From contig NZ_CP030280.1 of the NCBI RefSeq assembly GCF_003287895.1, positions 2,848,501-2,912,500 of the forward strand: a stretch of DNA of 64,000 nt, given 5' to 3'. Below are positions 25,809-34,414 of the stretch, piece after piece. Within the stretch, counting starts at the first letter, position 1. Every line of letters begins with the position of its first letter. The notes under the pieces are model-generated. The model was not told the origin of the DNA. It made no database searches and saw only the letters and a list, made by a program, of their open reading frames with translations. Origin of the DNA: Blautia argi. GTDB taxonomy: Bacteria > Bacillota > Clostridia > Lachnospirales > Lachnospiraceae. Position numbers and translations under genes: made by a program.

Positions 25809-26186
25809 TTATGTGTAAATCAACTCCGTTCCTACAACTTCCCTCACACAAGCCTGAATATTATTCATTCTTCCAATCCATTCGTAGGGATTATCTTTCT
25901 TTAATTGTTCCGTCACATCTTGTCTGTCGGCATATTCCTTTACCAGTCGAAGAAACATATCCTCTGCTTGCTTATCGACTTCTGCAAGATAACTATGCAG
26001 CTTTCCGCTTGTCAGCAGGTTCATATATAACACTTTATAGTGTTCCTTTAAATGCCTTGCATGTCGTTTCCCCCATAAACCAATCGGCTCTATTTCTTCT
26101 TCGGCTGGTACTGTGATGTTCGGCAATAAATAATCACCCACCTGTCTATAAGTTCCGCCCATTTCTTCAAAAATTGTCTTTGTCAT
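25809..26186 (-). CDS. TnpV-like transposon-encoded protein
   Basis: A 125-residue protein with the features I associate with TnpV of clostridial mobilizable elements: PIGLWGKRHARHLKEHYKV, LLTSGKLHSYLAEVDKQA, then DNPYEWIGRMNNI and a terminal VVGTELIY. Its function is not established. It lies 26 bp downstream of the MobV gene, so it probably belongs to the mobilisation operon. Element 1 has no counterpart. Confidence 0.82.
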   Translation of the reverse strand: MTKTIFEEMGGTYRQVGDYLLPNITVPAEEEIEPIGLWGKRHARHLKEHYKVLYMNLLTSGKLHSYLAEVDKQAEDMFLRLVKEYADRQDVTEQLKKDNPYEWIGRMNNIQACVREVVGTELIYT

Positions 26187-26212
26187 TTTCCTTTTCCTCC
26201 TGTGATTTTTGT

Positions 26213-27373
26213 CTATCGTGATCGTGTATTATCACGCTTGCGACCTTTAACTGTTCTTGCCTGCTCCAACAAATCATCTATCTGTTTGCGACCAAAAACC
26301 TTACGGAGCAGGCTGTAATCTTTATTTTCTGCTTTTAGGATTTTGTTTTCTTCGGTCAATCTTTCATTGACTTTCTCCAAACGCTGATTGGTGCGGTATA
26401 ACTGTGCATTCGCTGTATTCAGCCTATGATAGTTGTCCCACCCCTCAAAGCAGCGGGCAAGCACCGTTTTGACAAGTTGCTTCAATTTCCTTACAACCGG
26501 CTCTGCCATTTTGGTTTTATATGCCTTTGCAGTCATAAATTTCTCTGGTTCTGGCAACTGATATTTCGGTGCAGTATCAAGCTCTATTTCAAGATTTGAC
26601 AGCTCGTCTTTTGCCTTATCATAGTTCAATACTCGTTCCGACAACACATCAAATTCAATCTGTTTCTGCTCGATTTTCGCACCTAATGCCGCCACTTCTT
26701 TTTCTCTTTCCTGCTTTTTATAATCCAAAACAGAAAGATGTTTTTCGTGTGTGCCTAAATGTTCCCACTCAATCCCATAACGTTCCATCACCGCCGCAAG
26801 CTGTTCTTTTTCGGACTGTATCCATTGCGACCACTCCGTATCGCCACGACTGCCGCCCTTAAAACCTTGCGTTGCAAGAGCCTGCTTTAGTGACACTCTT
26901 GTATCAAGTCCACGCTTGCTGCCTGTGGTAAAAGGTACAAAATCTATGTGCAGATGTGGTGTAGCTTCATCCATATGCAGATGAGCCGAGAACACCCGAA
27001 GCTGTGGATTTCGCTCCTGAAAACCCTGATAGTATTCATCTAAAATCTGCTTTGCCAGTTCTCCGTTTTCCGTATCGGCGTTCATATTTCCCTTACCGCC
27101 CACCTGTAAAATGATTTCGTGGAACGGTTTTTCCTGCTTGGAACTTCGGATTTTTTCATAATAATCTTTTATCTTTCGGTCTGACCTTATCTGCTTGGCA
27201 TTGTATCTTTCCAATGCTTCATCAAACAATTCGTGATAAACTGTCTTTATATTTTCATTGCAGTAGTCGATATTGAGATGAGTACGAGTTCCGTCTACAT
27301 TTTCTGCTCGGAACTTTCGGCTATTGTGATTGACCGAGCCTTTACCGACCATTGCACTTATCGTTCTCTGCAT
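26213..27373 (-). CDS. MobV-family relaxase (Pre/Mob) of element 2
   Basis: A 386-residue relaxase. The N terminus QRTISAMVGKGSVNHNSR, the metal motif HLHMDEATPHLHIDF and GSKRGLDTRVSLKQALATQ follow the same order as in element 1. The C-terminal third is coiled coil. The start at 27373 is chosen because GGAG lies eight bases upstream. The two relaxases are alike in the catalytic domain and diverge in the coiled coil, so the elements are relatives and not recent duplicates. Confidence 0.92.
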   Translation of the reverse strand: MQRTISAMVGKGSVNHNSRKFRAENVDGTRTHLNIDYCNENIKTVYHELFDEALERYNAKQIRSDRKIKDYYEKIRSSKQEKPFHEIILQVGGKGNMNADTENGELAKQILDEYYQGFQERNPQLRVFSAHLHMDEATPHLHIDFVPFTTGSKRGLDTRVSLKQALATQGFKGGSRGDTEWSQWIQSEKEQLAAVMERYGIEWEHLGTHEKHLSVLDYKKQEREKEVAALGAKIEQKQIEFDVLSERVLNYDKAKDELSNLEIELDTAPKYQLPEPEKFMTAKAYKTKMAEPVVRKLKQLVKTVLARCFEGWDNYHRLNTANAQLYRTNQRLEKVNERLTEENKILKAENKDYSLLRKVFGRKQIDDLLEQARTVKGRKRDNTRSR

Positions 27374-27415
27374 TTTTTCATCTCCCATCTGTAAATTTCA
27401 ACATTCTCAGGTTTT

Positions 27416-27436
27416 GTTACTTTTGTCAAAAGTAAC
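27416..27436. other. Candidate oriT palindrome of element 2
   Basis: Identical to the element 1 palindrome (arms GTTACTTTTG and CAAAAGTAAC around T), 43 bp upstream of the MobV gene. A second hairpin-prone segment follows in the same gap (GCGTGTGCC and GGCACACACGC near 27518-27542). Confidence 0.6.
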
Positions 27437-27707
27437 GCAAAAGCACTTTTGACGGGTACACCCATCAAAAATGCGACCTGTAAACAGGTTTTGCGTTCTC
27501 CGAAGGCTCTCCGAGGGGTGAGCGTGTGCCGGTGGCACACACGCCTGCGAACCGACCGAGCCAGCAGGCGAGACCAAAGAGCCGCCTTTGAAAAGGCACT
27601 CTCTGCACACTCCCCTAAACTTTATCCGGTGTCAAAGTGTGACGATGGTGACAATGTTTTTCACAGCGTGCTGCTCTCAAAAACATTGACACCTTTGACA
27701 CCGTTTG

Positions 27708-28868
27708 TCACGCCGTCTGCTCGGTTTCTTTCCAAAGTGAAACCTTTCTTCCGTCGTGTGTGCGGCTGTTCTGATAACGGATACCGTAATCACGAAACAG
27801 CCTGCTTGCGTTGATACTGAGCCTTAAAGAAAGTACATTCGGCTTTATATCCACCGCAAGCCTTTCGCAAAGTTCCGAAGCAGTTCCTTCCCATCTGTCA
27901 CTTTCCGAAAAGAGCGTATCCGCTATCTTCTCAAGCAGAGGTTCGGGCGGTTCTTTCCACATCTCCGTTTCCGATTTTGCAAAGTTCCACACCAATCGCT
28001 CGCTGTCCCTTACAAGATGGATTTTCATATCCTGCTGGTCTCTGCCAGCAACATCAAGTGTGGCATTGTTGGAAGTACGCTTGTCCTTACTGAGAACAAA
28101 TGCACCGTCTGCCGCACCCATCAGACCATTCGTGCCTGAAATCATATCGAATATATCTTCCGATTTTTGTTTGCGTGTATGATGAACAATAAGCATTGAA
28201 ACCTTGTAACTGTCTGCCAACGCTTTCAGCCTTGCCACAACATCATAATCACTTGCGTAGCTGTAATCTGCTCCGCCTGCTTCACGCACACGCTTTAAGG
28301 TGTCTATGATAATCAAGCCTGTGTCTGGGTGTTCCCTCATAAACCCTCTTATCTGTTCTTCCAGTCCGCCATTGACCGTTTTACATTCCGTTGCGAAATA
28401 CAGATTGCCTGTCTCCTTTGCACCGAACATCTGAAACAATCGCTTCTGCAAACGTGGGTAATCATCTTCAAGGGCAAAATAAAGCACCGTTGCCTTACGC
28501 ACCTTATACTCCCAAAGCGGTGTGCCTGTGCTGATATGATAGGCAAGCTGTGCCATCATAAAGCTCTTTCCCACTTTCGGGGAACCTACGAAAAGGTAAG
28601 TTCCCCTTTGGAGCAGACCGTCGATAAGTGGTGTCTGAACCTCAAACACCGTATCATACAGCGTTGTCATTGATACTGTTTTCAGATAGGAAGGGTCTAA
28701 CTGTCTGAGTATTTCCCTTTGCATTTCTTCAAAAGATTGCTCGTACCCCTTGAAATCCGTATCCTGATTGACTATACTATTGTCAGTACATTTGGAAAGT
28801 GACTGTTCCGCATCTGTTGCCGCAGATACATTTGGAATAGTCATTTCTTTTTTATTCTCCATTCGCAT
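27708..28868 (-). CDS. AAA ATPase (RepA-like helicase family) of element 2
   Basis: A 386-residue RecA-fold ATPase. Walker A is GSPKVGKSF after LLQRGTYLFV, Walker B is TGLIIIDTLKRVR, followed by SMLIVHHTRKQ and ISGTNGLMGAADG, the AAA_25 arrangement of RepA-like proteins. The C-terminal 80 residues are probably a winged helix. It occupies the same place as the element 1 ATPase but looks like a different subfamily, so this gene has been swapped or has diverged strongly. It overlaps the mobC-like gene by 17 bases. Confidence 0.85.
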   Translation of the reverse strand: MRMENKKEMTIPNVSAATDAEQSLSKCTDNSIVNQDTDFKGYEQSFEEMQREILRQLDPSYLKTVSMTTLYDTVFEVQTPLIDGLLQRGTYLFVGSPKVGKSFMMAQLAYHISTGTPLWEYKVRKATVLYFALEDDYPRLQKRLFQMFGAKETGNLYFATECKTVNGGLEEQIRGFMREHPDTGLIIIDTLKRVREAGGADYSYASDYDVVARLKALADSYKVSMLIVHHTRKQKSEDIFDMISGTNGLMGAADGAFVLSKDKRTSNNATLDVAGRDQQDMKIHLVRDSERLVWNFAKSETEMWKEPPEPLLEKIADTLFSESDRWEGTASELCERLAVDIKPNVLSLRLSINASRLFRDYGIRYQNSRTHDGRKVSLWKETEQTA

Positions 28869-29187
28869 CCTCTCCTTTCAAACCGCCGAGAATAATGGAA
28901 ATCAGTTCTATTACACTCAGCAGTTCATCATCCACACCTTTTCCTGCTTCAATCCTTTTCAGTTCCGCAAGGACTGTGGCAAATTCCGTTTTCAACGCCT
29001 TATACACTCTCGGATTGCCCTGTACCACCACATCCTGATTTAAGCAACGGCGGTAACAATACTCCTGTTTTGGCAATCCTGATAGAGCTACAGCTCTGTT
29101 AATGAGTTCGTTTTCTTCGGGCGATACTCGAAACCCTACTGTGATATTCCTCCAACGATTTTTGTTATCTCTGTTCTTAGCTGACAT
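28852..29187 (-). CDS. MobC-like relaxosome accessory protein of element 2
   Basis: A 111-residue protein beginning MSAKNRDNKNRWRN, with a ribbon-helix-helix start and the segment FRVSPEENELINRAVALSG, as in MobC proteins. ATG at 29187 has AGGAG nine bases upstream; a TTG two codons earlier is too close to the site. It overlaps the integrase end by 11 bases. Confidence 0.8.
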   Translation of the reverse strand: MSAKNRDNKNRWRNITVGFRVSPEENELINRAVALSGLPKQEYCYRRCLNQDVVVQGNPRVYKALKTEFATVLAELKRIEAGKGVDDELLSVIELISIILGGLKGEDANGE

Positions 29188-30268
29188 TTTCAAAATCTCC
29201 TTTCCCTAAATCATCTAATTTTTCTGCCATCTCAATCTGCTTTGACGGAAAGAGGTGTGCGTACTGATAAGTAATATCAATACTTTCGTGACCAACTCGG
29301 TCAGCAATCGCCACCGCAGAAAAGCCCATATCAATCAAGAGTGAAATGTGGCTGTGACGGAGATCGTGAATGCGGATACGCTTCACGCCTGCCGCCTTTG
29401 CCCCTCTGTCCATCTCGTGATGAAGATAGCTTTTCGTCACCGTAAAGATACGGTCTTTCTTCTTCAATCCGTAAAGCATACCGAGATATTCTTTCATTTC
29501 CTCACACAGAAACTTCGGCATTTTAATCGTGCGGTTGCTCTTTTTCGTTTTCGGAGAAGTAATCACATCCTGCCCTTTCAAACGCTGATAGGATTTATTG
29601 ATTGTGACTGTTTCCTTATCAAAGTTGAAATCTGCCGGAGTCAAAGCTAACAGCTCGCCCTCTCGGATACCGCACCAGTAAAGCATTTCAAACGCATAAA
29701 AGGAAACAGGCTTGTCCATCATCTCAAAAGAGAATTTCTTGTATTCTTCCTTTGTCCAGAACAGCATTTCCTTGTGTTCCTCACGTCCCATATTTCCCAC
29801 CTTTGCCGCAGGATTGGAACGCAGTTCATAGTAGCGGACAGCGTGATTGAAAATGGCGGACAACTGATTGTGCAGCGTTTTCAGATACGTCTGTGAATAA
29901 GGCTTTTTCTTCTCATCACGATAGGCAAGCATTTCATTCTGCCAAGTAATAATCTCCTTTGTGGAAATCTCGCTGATTTTCAGTTTCCCGAAATACGGAA
30001 GTATCTTTGTGCGTATGATATGCTCTTTGGTAAGCCACGTGTTTTCCTTCAAACGGTTCTTCACATCATTGATATAAAGCTCCGTAAAGGCTTCAAAACT
30101 CATATCAAGGTCTGAAGAAGTCTGCAATTTGAACATTCTTTCCCATTCCTGTGCTTCTCGTTTGGTAGCAAAGCCACGCTTGCATTTCTGCTTGCGTTCC
30201 CCTTTCCAGTTCACATACCTTGCCATCACATACCAAGTACCGTTATCTTCATTCTTAAATACCGGCAT
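29177..30268 (-). CDS. int: Tyrosine recombinase (integrase) of element 2
   Basis: A 363-residue integrase of the same group as element 1: N-terminal AP2-like arm domain (YVMARYVNWKGERKQKCKRG), core-binding domain, then YWCGIREGELLALTP, HDLRHSHISLLIDMG, GHESIDITYQYAH with the Tyr nucleophile. The catalytic domains of the two integrases are close, which explains use of the same guaA target. The arm repeats of the two elements differ (GTTATC here, TTGTCA in element 1), consistent with divergence in the arm-binding domain. Confidence 0.92.
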   Translation of the reverse strand: MPVFKNEDNGTWYVMARYVNWKGERKQKCKRGFATKREAQEWERMFKLQTSSDLDMSFEAFTELYINDVKNRLKENTWLTKEHIIRTKILPYFGKLKISEISTKEIITWQNEMLAYRDEKKKPYSQTYLKTLHNQLSAIFNHAVRYYELRSNPAAKVGNMGREEHKEMLFWTKEEYKKFSFEMMDKPVSFYAFEMLYWCGIREGELLALTPADFNFDKETVTINKSYQRLKGQDVITSPKTKKSNRTIKMPKFLCEEMKEYLGMLYGLKKKDRIFTVTKSYLHHEMDRGAKAAGVKRIRIHDLRHSHISLLIDMGFSAVAIADRVGHESIDITYQYAHLFPSKQIEMAEKLDDLGKGDFENVS

Positions 30269-30457
30269 TTACATTTCCCCCTTTCCTGCTCCGTAGAGCC
30301 TTTCGTAAAAATACTGGCGATTTACACGCCCTGCAATCGTAATAAAGCCCTTTGCTTTCAATTCCTCATTTAATTGTCTGATGAGTTTATATGCATAAGG
30401 TTTTGATACGTTTAGTTCCTGAGCCACATCTTCGGCTCGGATAAATCTGTTTTCCAT
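30269..30457 (-). CDS. xis: Excisionase-like small DNA-binding protein of element 2
   Basis: A 62-residue helix-turn-helix protein (RAEDVAQELNVSKPYAYKLI) whose stop codon directly abuts the integrase ATG. Size, position and sequence match the element 1 protein. It probably controls excision; this is inferred from position. Confidence 0.72.
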   Translation of the reverse strand: MENRFIRAEDVAQELNVSKPYAYKLIRQLNEELKAKGFITIAGRVNRQYFYERLYGAGKGEM

Positions 30458-30742
30458 ATCCTTTTTCTTCCTTTCTTAAAATAATTTTTTGCTTGCCGCT
30501 TTCTCCGTGTTAAAGTTCCAACAGGCACTCCTGCTTGTCGGCAGGCGCTGTGCTGTCCCAATGCACCGCAGTACATCAGGCGCTCGCTCGTATAGGGGTT
30601 CCCGAAAAGTCGGAGACTTTTGGGGAAGAGGAGGAGCAGTGCAGCGAATGAGCTTTTGTGCTTGCACACAAGCGAACGATACGGAACTTGCTCCGACGAG
30701 GTCTTGGCGGTTTGGCTTTTCGGACGGTCATTCAGTTGTCGC
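30458..30742. other. GC-richer non-coding region with hairpin, element 2
   Basis: No supported gene. Several long stop-free frames on both strands are mutually overlapping and lack ribosome-binding sites. The segment contains AAAAGTC-GGA-GACTTTT within CCC/GGGG-flanked arms near 30602-30628 and is richer in G+C than its surroundings. It may be the xis leader or part of the transfer or replication origin. Confidence 0.35.
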
Positions 30743-30873
30743 ATTAAGCATATTTGTTTAATTCGTAATTTATTTTACTAAACATATTTGCTATTGTCAA
30801 GTGGTTGCAAAGAAAATATTAAACATTTTTGTTTCGGTTTTTCTTGACTTCCACTAAACATTTCTGCTATACT
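30743..30873. promoter_or_regulatory. Repeated operators and promoter of the element 2 XRE gene
   Basis: Four related sites: ATTAAGCATATTTGTTTA (30743), ACTAAACATATTTGCTAT (30777), TTAAACATTTTTGTTT (near 30818) and ACTAAACATTTCTGCTAT (30853). The last overlaps a promoter with TTGACT (30844-30849) and TATACT (30868-30873). The element 1 operators have an unrelated consensus, so the two repressors should not cross-regulate. Confidence 0.6.
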
Positions 30874-30905
30874 TATTTCACTAAATATAAAAGGAGCGTA
30901 TCATT

Positions 30906-31436
30906 ATGGCTATCAGCGAAAGAATACATTTTTTCAGACTAATGCGTGGTATGACACAAAAGTATCTCGGTACAGCAATCGGTTTTCCAGAAAAGAGTGC
31001 TGATGTGCGTTTGGCACAGTACGAAACTGGTACACGCAAACCGAAAGCAGACCTTACAAATGCATTGGCACAGGTGCTTGATGTTTCTCCACAGGCTCTT
31101 GATGTTCCTGACATAGACAGCTATATCGGTCTTATGCACACTCTGTTTACCCTTGAAGATATTTACGGTCTTACTGTCAGTGAAGCAGACGGAGAGGTAT
31201 GCTTAAAGGTCAACAAGGACAAAGGCAGAGAAGCATATGAACTCCTCAAAATGCTGTATGCTTGGAAAGAACAGGCAGACAAGCTATCTTCCGAAGAAAT
31301 CAACAGAGAAGAATACGATAACTGGCGTTACCATTATCCAGAGTTCGACACCACACAGCGTTGGGCAAAAGTTCCATCACAGGAATTAAGTGACGCTCTC
31401 GTGGAAGCATTCAAAGACCACTTGAAAGATAAATAA
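30906..31436 (+). CDS. XRE-family repressor of element 2
   Basis: A 176-residue regulator with an N-terminal HTH-XRE domain (RIHFFRLMRGMTQKYLGTAI, then DVRLAQYETGTRKPKADL) and a C-terminal region that includes YIGLMHTLFTLEDIYGL, shared with the element 1 protein. It has an extra 30-residue C-terminal extension. It is divergent from xis-int and preceded by AAAGGAG. It is the likely master repressor of element 2. Confidence 0.88.
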   Translation: MAISERIHFFRLMRGMTQKYLGTAIGFPEKSADVRLAQYETGTRKPKADLTNALAQVLDVSPQALDVPDIDSYIGLMHTLFTLEDIYGLTVSEADGEVCLKVNKDKGREAYELLKMLYAWKEQADKLSSEEINREEYDNWRYHYPEFDTTQRWAKVPSQELSDALVEAFKDHLKDK

Positions 31437-31492
31437 GCACCTACAGGACCTGCCACTGGCAGCTCCCTACAGATGCTTTGGCAACGACAAAA

Positions 31493-31531
31493 AAGCCCTT
31501 AACTATGGTTATTAACCACAGCTAAGGGCTT
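31493..31531 (-). terminator. Terminator in the right end of element 2
   Basis: AAGCCCTTA pairs with TAAGGGCTT, with an inner TGGTT/AACCA stem. On the minus strand it is followed by TTTTTTG, so it would stop transcripts entering from guaA; on the plus strand it may also end the XRE transcript. Confidence 0.7.
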
Positions 31532-31651
31532 AGTTTATAATATGGAATTTGTTCAGAGCCAAGCTCCGAACTTTAGTCTGCAAGCCACCTGTTAATTGTT
31601 CCGTTACCCATAAACCACTGGATAACAAGAATAATGGCACTTGCTATGACT

Positions 31652-31668
31652 GTTATCAATTTGTTATC
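31652..31668. repeat. Right-end integrase arm repeats of element 2
   Basis: GTTATC at 31652-31657 and 31663-31668 (period 11), with an inverted GATAAC at 31621. They end 61 bp before the guaA core, mirroring the 59 bp of element 1. Confidence 0.7.
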
Positions 31669-31728
31669 AAAAGACTAATCGAAATCGCTGAAACCCGCAT
31701 AAACACTGGCTTTTTTAAGCAACTCGAT

Positions 31729-31740
31729 TTATTCAAACTC
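31729..31740. repeat. att core at the guaA 3' end
   Basis: TTATTCAAACTC; on the minus strand this is GAG-TTT-GAA-TAA, the last three codons and stop of guaA. It is the chromosomal junction of element 2. Confidence 0.88.
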
Positions 31741-33274
31741 AATCGTAGCCGGCGGTTTCCCCGTACAATCATACATCACTCGATTAATATGCTTCACTTC
31801 ATTCACAATCCTGCTGGTTGTCTTCCCAATAACCTCCCACGGAATCTCCGCACTTTCAGCGGTCATAAAGTCCGTAGTTGTCACTGCTCTCAGCGCGATT
31901 GCATAGTCATAGGTTCTCTCATCGCCCATAACTCCTACAGAACGCATATTTGTCAATGCTGCAAAGTACTGTCCGATTTCTCTGTCGATACCGGCCTTTG
32001 CAATCTCTTCTCTCCAGATAGCATCCGCTTCCTGAACCATCTTAACCTTCTCAGCAGTAACTTCCCCGATAATACGGATACCAAGTCCCGGTCCCGGGAA
32101 TGGCTGTCTGAATACCAGATATTCCGGAATCCCCAGCTCCAGTCCCGCCTTACGCACCTCGTCCTTAAACAAATCACGCAATGGCTCAATAATCTCCTTA
32201 AAATCAACGTAATCCGGCAGACCGCCTACATTGTGGTGAGATTTGATAACTGTAGACTCCCCGCCTACACCGCTTTCCACAACGTCCGGATAAATAGTTC
32301 CCTGTACCAGGAAGTCCACAGCGCCGATTTTCTTTGCCTCTTCCTCAAAAACGCGGATAAACTCTTCACCAATGATTTTACGTTTTCTCTCCGGTTCTTC
32401 CACGCCTTTTAATTTCTCATAAAAACGTTCCTGGGCATTGACACGAATAAAGTTCAGGTCATAATGGCCTTCCGGTCCGAAGACCGCCTCAACCTCATCG
32501 CCTTCATTTTTGCGAAGAAGACCATGATCAACAAACACGCAGGTAAGCTGATTTCCTACTGCCTTTGACAGCATAACGGCTGCTACAGAAGAATCCACAC
32601 CGCCGGACAGAGCACAAAGCACCTTTCCGTCGCCTACTTTTTCGCGAATTGCCTTGATAGATTCTTCCACAAAAGGAATCCATTTTCCAGTCACCGGAAC
32701 ACTGGCATACATTATAAACAAAGTTGGAAAGCATTTTCTTTCCTTCCTGTGTATGCAGAACCTCTGGGTGGAACTGTGTTGCATACAGACCCTTCTCCGC
32801 GTTTTCCACTGCTGCCACCGGACAGTCTGAAGTGTAAGCGCTGATTTCAAAGCCCGGCGCTGCCTGGGAAATGTAGTCATTATGGCTCATCCAGCAGATT
32901 GTCTTTTCAGACACATTCTCAAAAAGCTTGGAATTCTGATTCACGTTTACCTCAATCTTTCCATACTCTCTGACCGGAGCTTTCTCTACCTTCCCACCCA
33001 ACAGGTGCATCATAAGCTGAGAACCGTAGCAAATACCAAGAATCGGAACACCCAGTTCAAAAATTTCCTTTGTGTAGGTTGGAGAATCTTCCAGATAAAC
33101 ACTGTTTGGTCCACCTGTAAAAATAATTCCTTTTGGATTAATAGCTTTGATTTTTTCAATATCTGTTTTATAAGAATAGATTTCGCAGTACACGTTACAT
33201 TCGCGCACACGTCTTGCAATCAACTGATTATACTGTCCTCCGAAATCAAGTACAATAACGGTTTCTCTCTTCAA
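31729..33274 (-). pseudogene. guaA: GMP synthase (glutamine-hydrolysing), one-base frameshift
   Basis: GMP synthase converts XMP to GMP using glutamine and ATP. The class I amidotransferase domain (GICYGSQLM nucleophile Cys; FHPEV His-Glu) fills the N-terminal 190 residues. The ATP-pyrophosphatase P-loop [12 protein letters not shown] and the C-terminal dimerisation domain ending PPATIEFE follow. The frame breaks at 32671-32674, where four A (plus strand) stand in place of three. Removing one restores [14 protein letters not shown] across the join. Expected length after correction is about 515 residues, normal for GuaA. Since the gene is near-essential, a sequence error is more likely than loss. 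The 3' end is the integration target of the elements. Confidence 0.93.
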
Positions 33275-33417
33275 GAAAGTTTCCTCCTGTTCTTTATAAT
33301 AAATAGTTTTCTAACAGAAAATATATAGAAATAATTATAGATTATTGCCCTCGAATTTACAAGAGCAAAATGCTTGTGAAAACTGCCAAATTTTCATAAA
33401 TTCCTTCCAGAACTTCC

Positions 33418-34320
33418 TTAAACAGGATTTACATGTACCATACAGTGCTTCACCAGTGGAAATTCTTCCTCTATCCTATCGTGAACCTCCTGGGCAATCT
33501 CATGACCTTCCCGCAATGTCATTTCCCCATCTGCTGAAATTTCGATATCTACATAAATTCTGGCACCAAACAGTCTTGTGTGCAGCATATCTACCCTCTG
33601 CACCCCTGCCTGCTTCAAAATCACTTCCCGCATGGCCCGTTCTGTTTCCTCGTCACAGGACTTATCCACCATTTTATCAATGGCATCTTTAAAAATATCA
33701 TACGCAGCCTTTGCAATAAAAATACAGATAACCACACTGGCCAATGGGTCCAAAACCGGGAAGCCCATTCGCGCTCCCAGGATACCCACGAAAGCGCCAA
33801 CTGATGACAGAGCATCGGAACGGTGATGCCAGGCATCTGCCATTAAAGCACCGGAGTTTATCTTTTTTGCCGCTGCCCTTGTGTACCAGAACATCGCCTC
33901 TTTTACGCCAATGGATACCACGGCTGCTGCCAGAGCAATCATACCTGGAATTTCCGTATTTCCAAAATCCCTTCCGAGAATCTTATTCACACCGCCGATT
34001 CCAATGCCAATGCCTGTAGCAAATAATACCACCGCCAAAATAATTGCTGCCACACACTCCAGTCGGTCATGCCCATACTGGTGGTCTTCATCAGACTGAC
34101 GACTGGCAATATTCACTCCCAAAATCACCACAAAGGTACTGAACACATCTGAGGCAGAATGTACTGCATCTGAAATCATGGCTCCGGAATGTCCCACAAT
34201 GCCGGCTATCAGTTTAAACAGGGACAACACCACATTCCAGACAATGCTTACTACAGACACTCTCATGGCTGTATTTTTGTTTTGCTCTTCTAAAGTAACT
34301 GCTTCTTTTTGCTTTCCCAT
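33418..34320 (-). CDS. Cation diffusion facilitator (CDF) metal exporter
   Basis: A 300-residue CDF transporter that exchanges divalent metal for protons. Six predicted membrane helices carry the metal-site motifs SDAVHSASD (helix 2) and DAWHHRSD (helix 5). A cytoplasmic domain follows from about residue 205 (RVDMLHTRLFGARIYVDIEI). The leader at 34415-34520 looks like a NiCo riboswitch, which would make cobalt/nickel the likely substrate and inducer. By domain alone zinc, iron or manganese would also be possible. Confidence 0.88.
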   Translation of the reverse strand: MGKQKEAVTLEEQNKNTAMRVSVVSIVWNVVLSLFKLIAGIVGHSGAMISDAVHSASDVFSTFVVILGVNIASRQSDEDHQYGHDRLECVAAIILAVVLFATGIGIGIGGVNKILGRDFGNTEIPGMIALAAAVVSIGVKEAMFWYTRAAAKKINSGALMADAWHHRSDALSSVGAFVGILGARMGFPVLDPLASVVICIFIAKAAYDIFKDAIDKMVDKSCDEETERAMREVILKQAGVQRVDMLHTRLFGARIYVDIEISADGEMTLREGHEIAQEVHDRIEEEFPLVKHCMVHVNPV

Positions 34321-34414
34321 ACACGCTTTCCTTTCTGATTTTCCTGTTGTTTCAATTTCCCGAAAAATCGAAAATTCTCTATAAAGCCGCTACATAAAAC
34401 AGCCCTACAAAAGT

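Larger units (their letters stand above)
23000..31728 (-). mobile_element. Integrative mobilizable element 2 (lincosamide/ABC-F resistance cargo) at guaA
   Basis: About 8.73 kb between identical 12-bp att cores, abutting guaA. It has the same backbone order as element 1 (XRE, Xis-like, integrase, MobC-like, ATPase, MobV). Its own arm repeats are GTTATC pairs with 11-bp period at 23113-23129 and 31652-31668. Cargo: a Lnu-type nucleotidyltransferase, an ABC-F protein with an attenuator leader, and a TnpV-like gene. No transfer apparatus is present, so it would depend on a helper element. Confidence 0.83.

Noticed and set aside
30412..30744. 110-codon minus-strand frame (and a 90-codon plus-strand frame) in the xis upstream region
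   Set aside because: Mutually overlapping, lack start sites and overlap the real xis start; Cys/Arg/Leu-rich as expected from GC-richer non-coding DNA.
33275..33417. Purine/xanthine riboswitch before guaA
   Set aside because: The leader is short and AT-rich with no aptamer-like stems or conserved loops.
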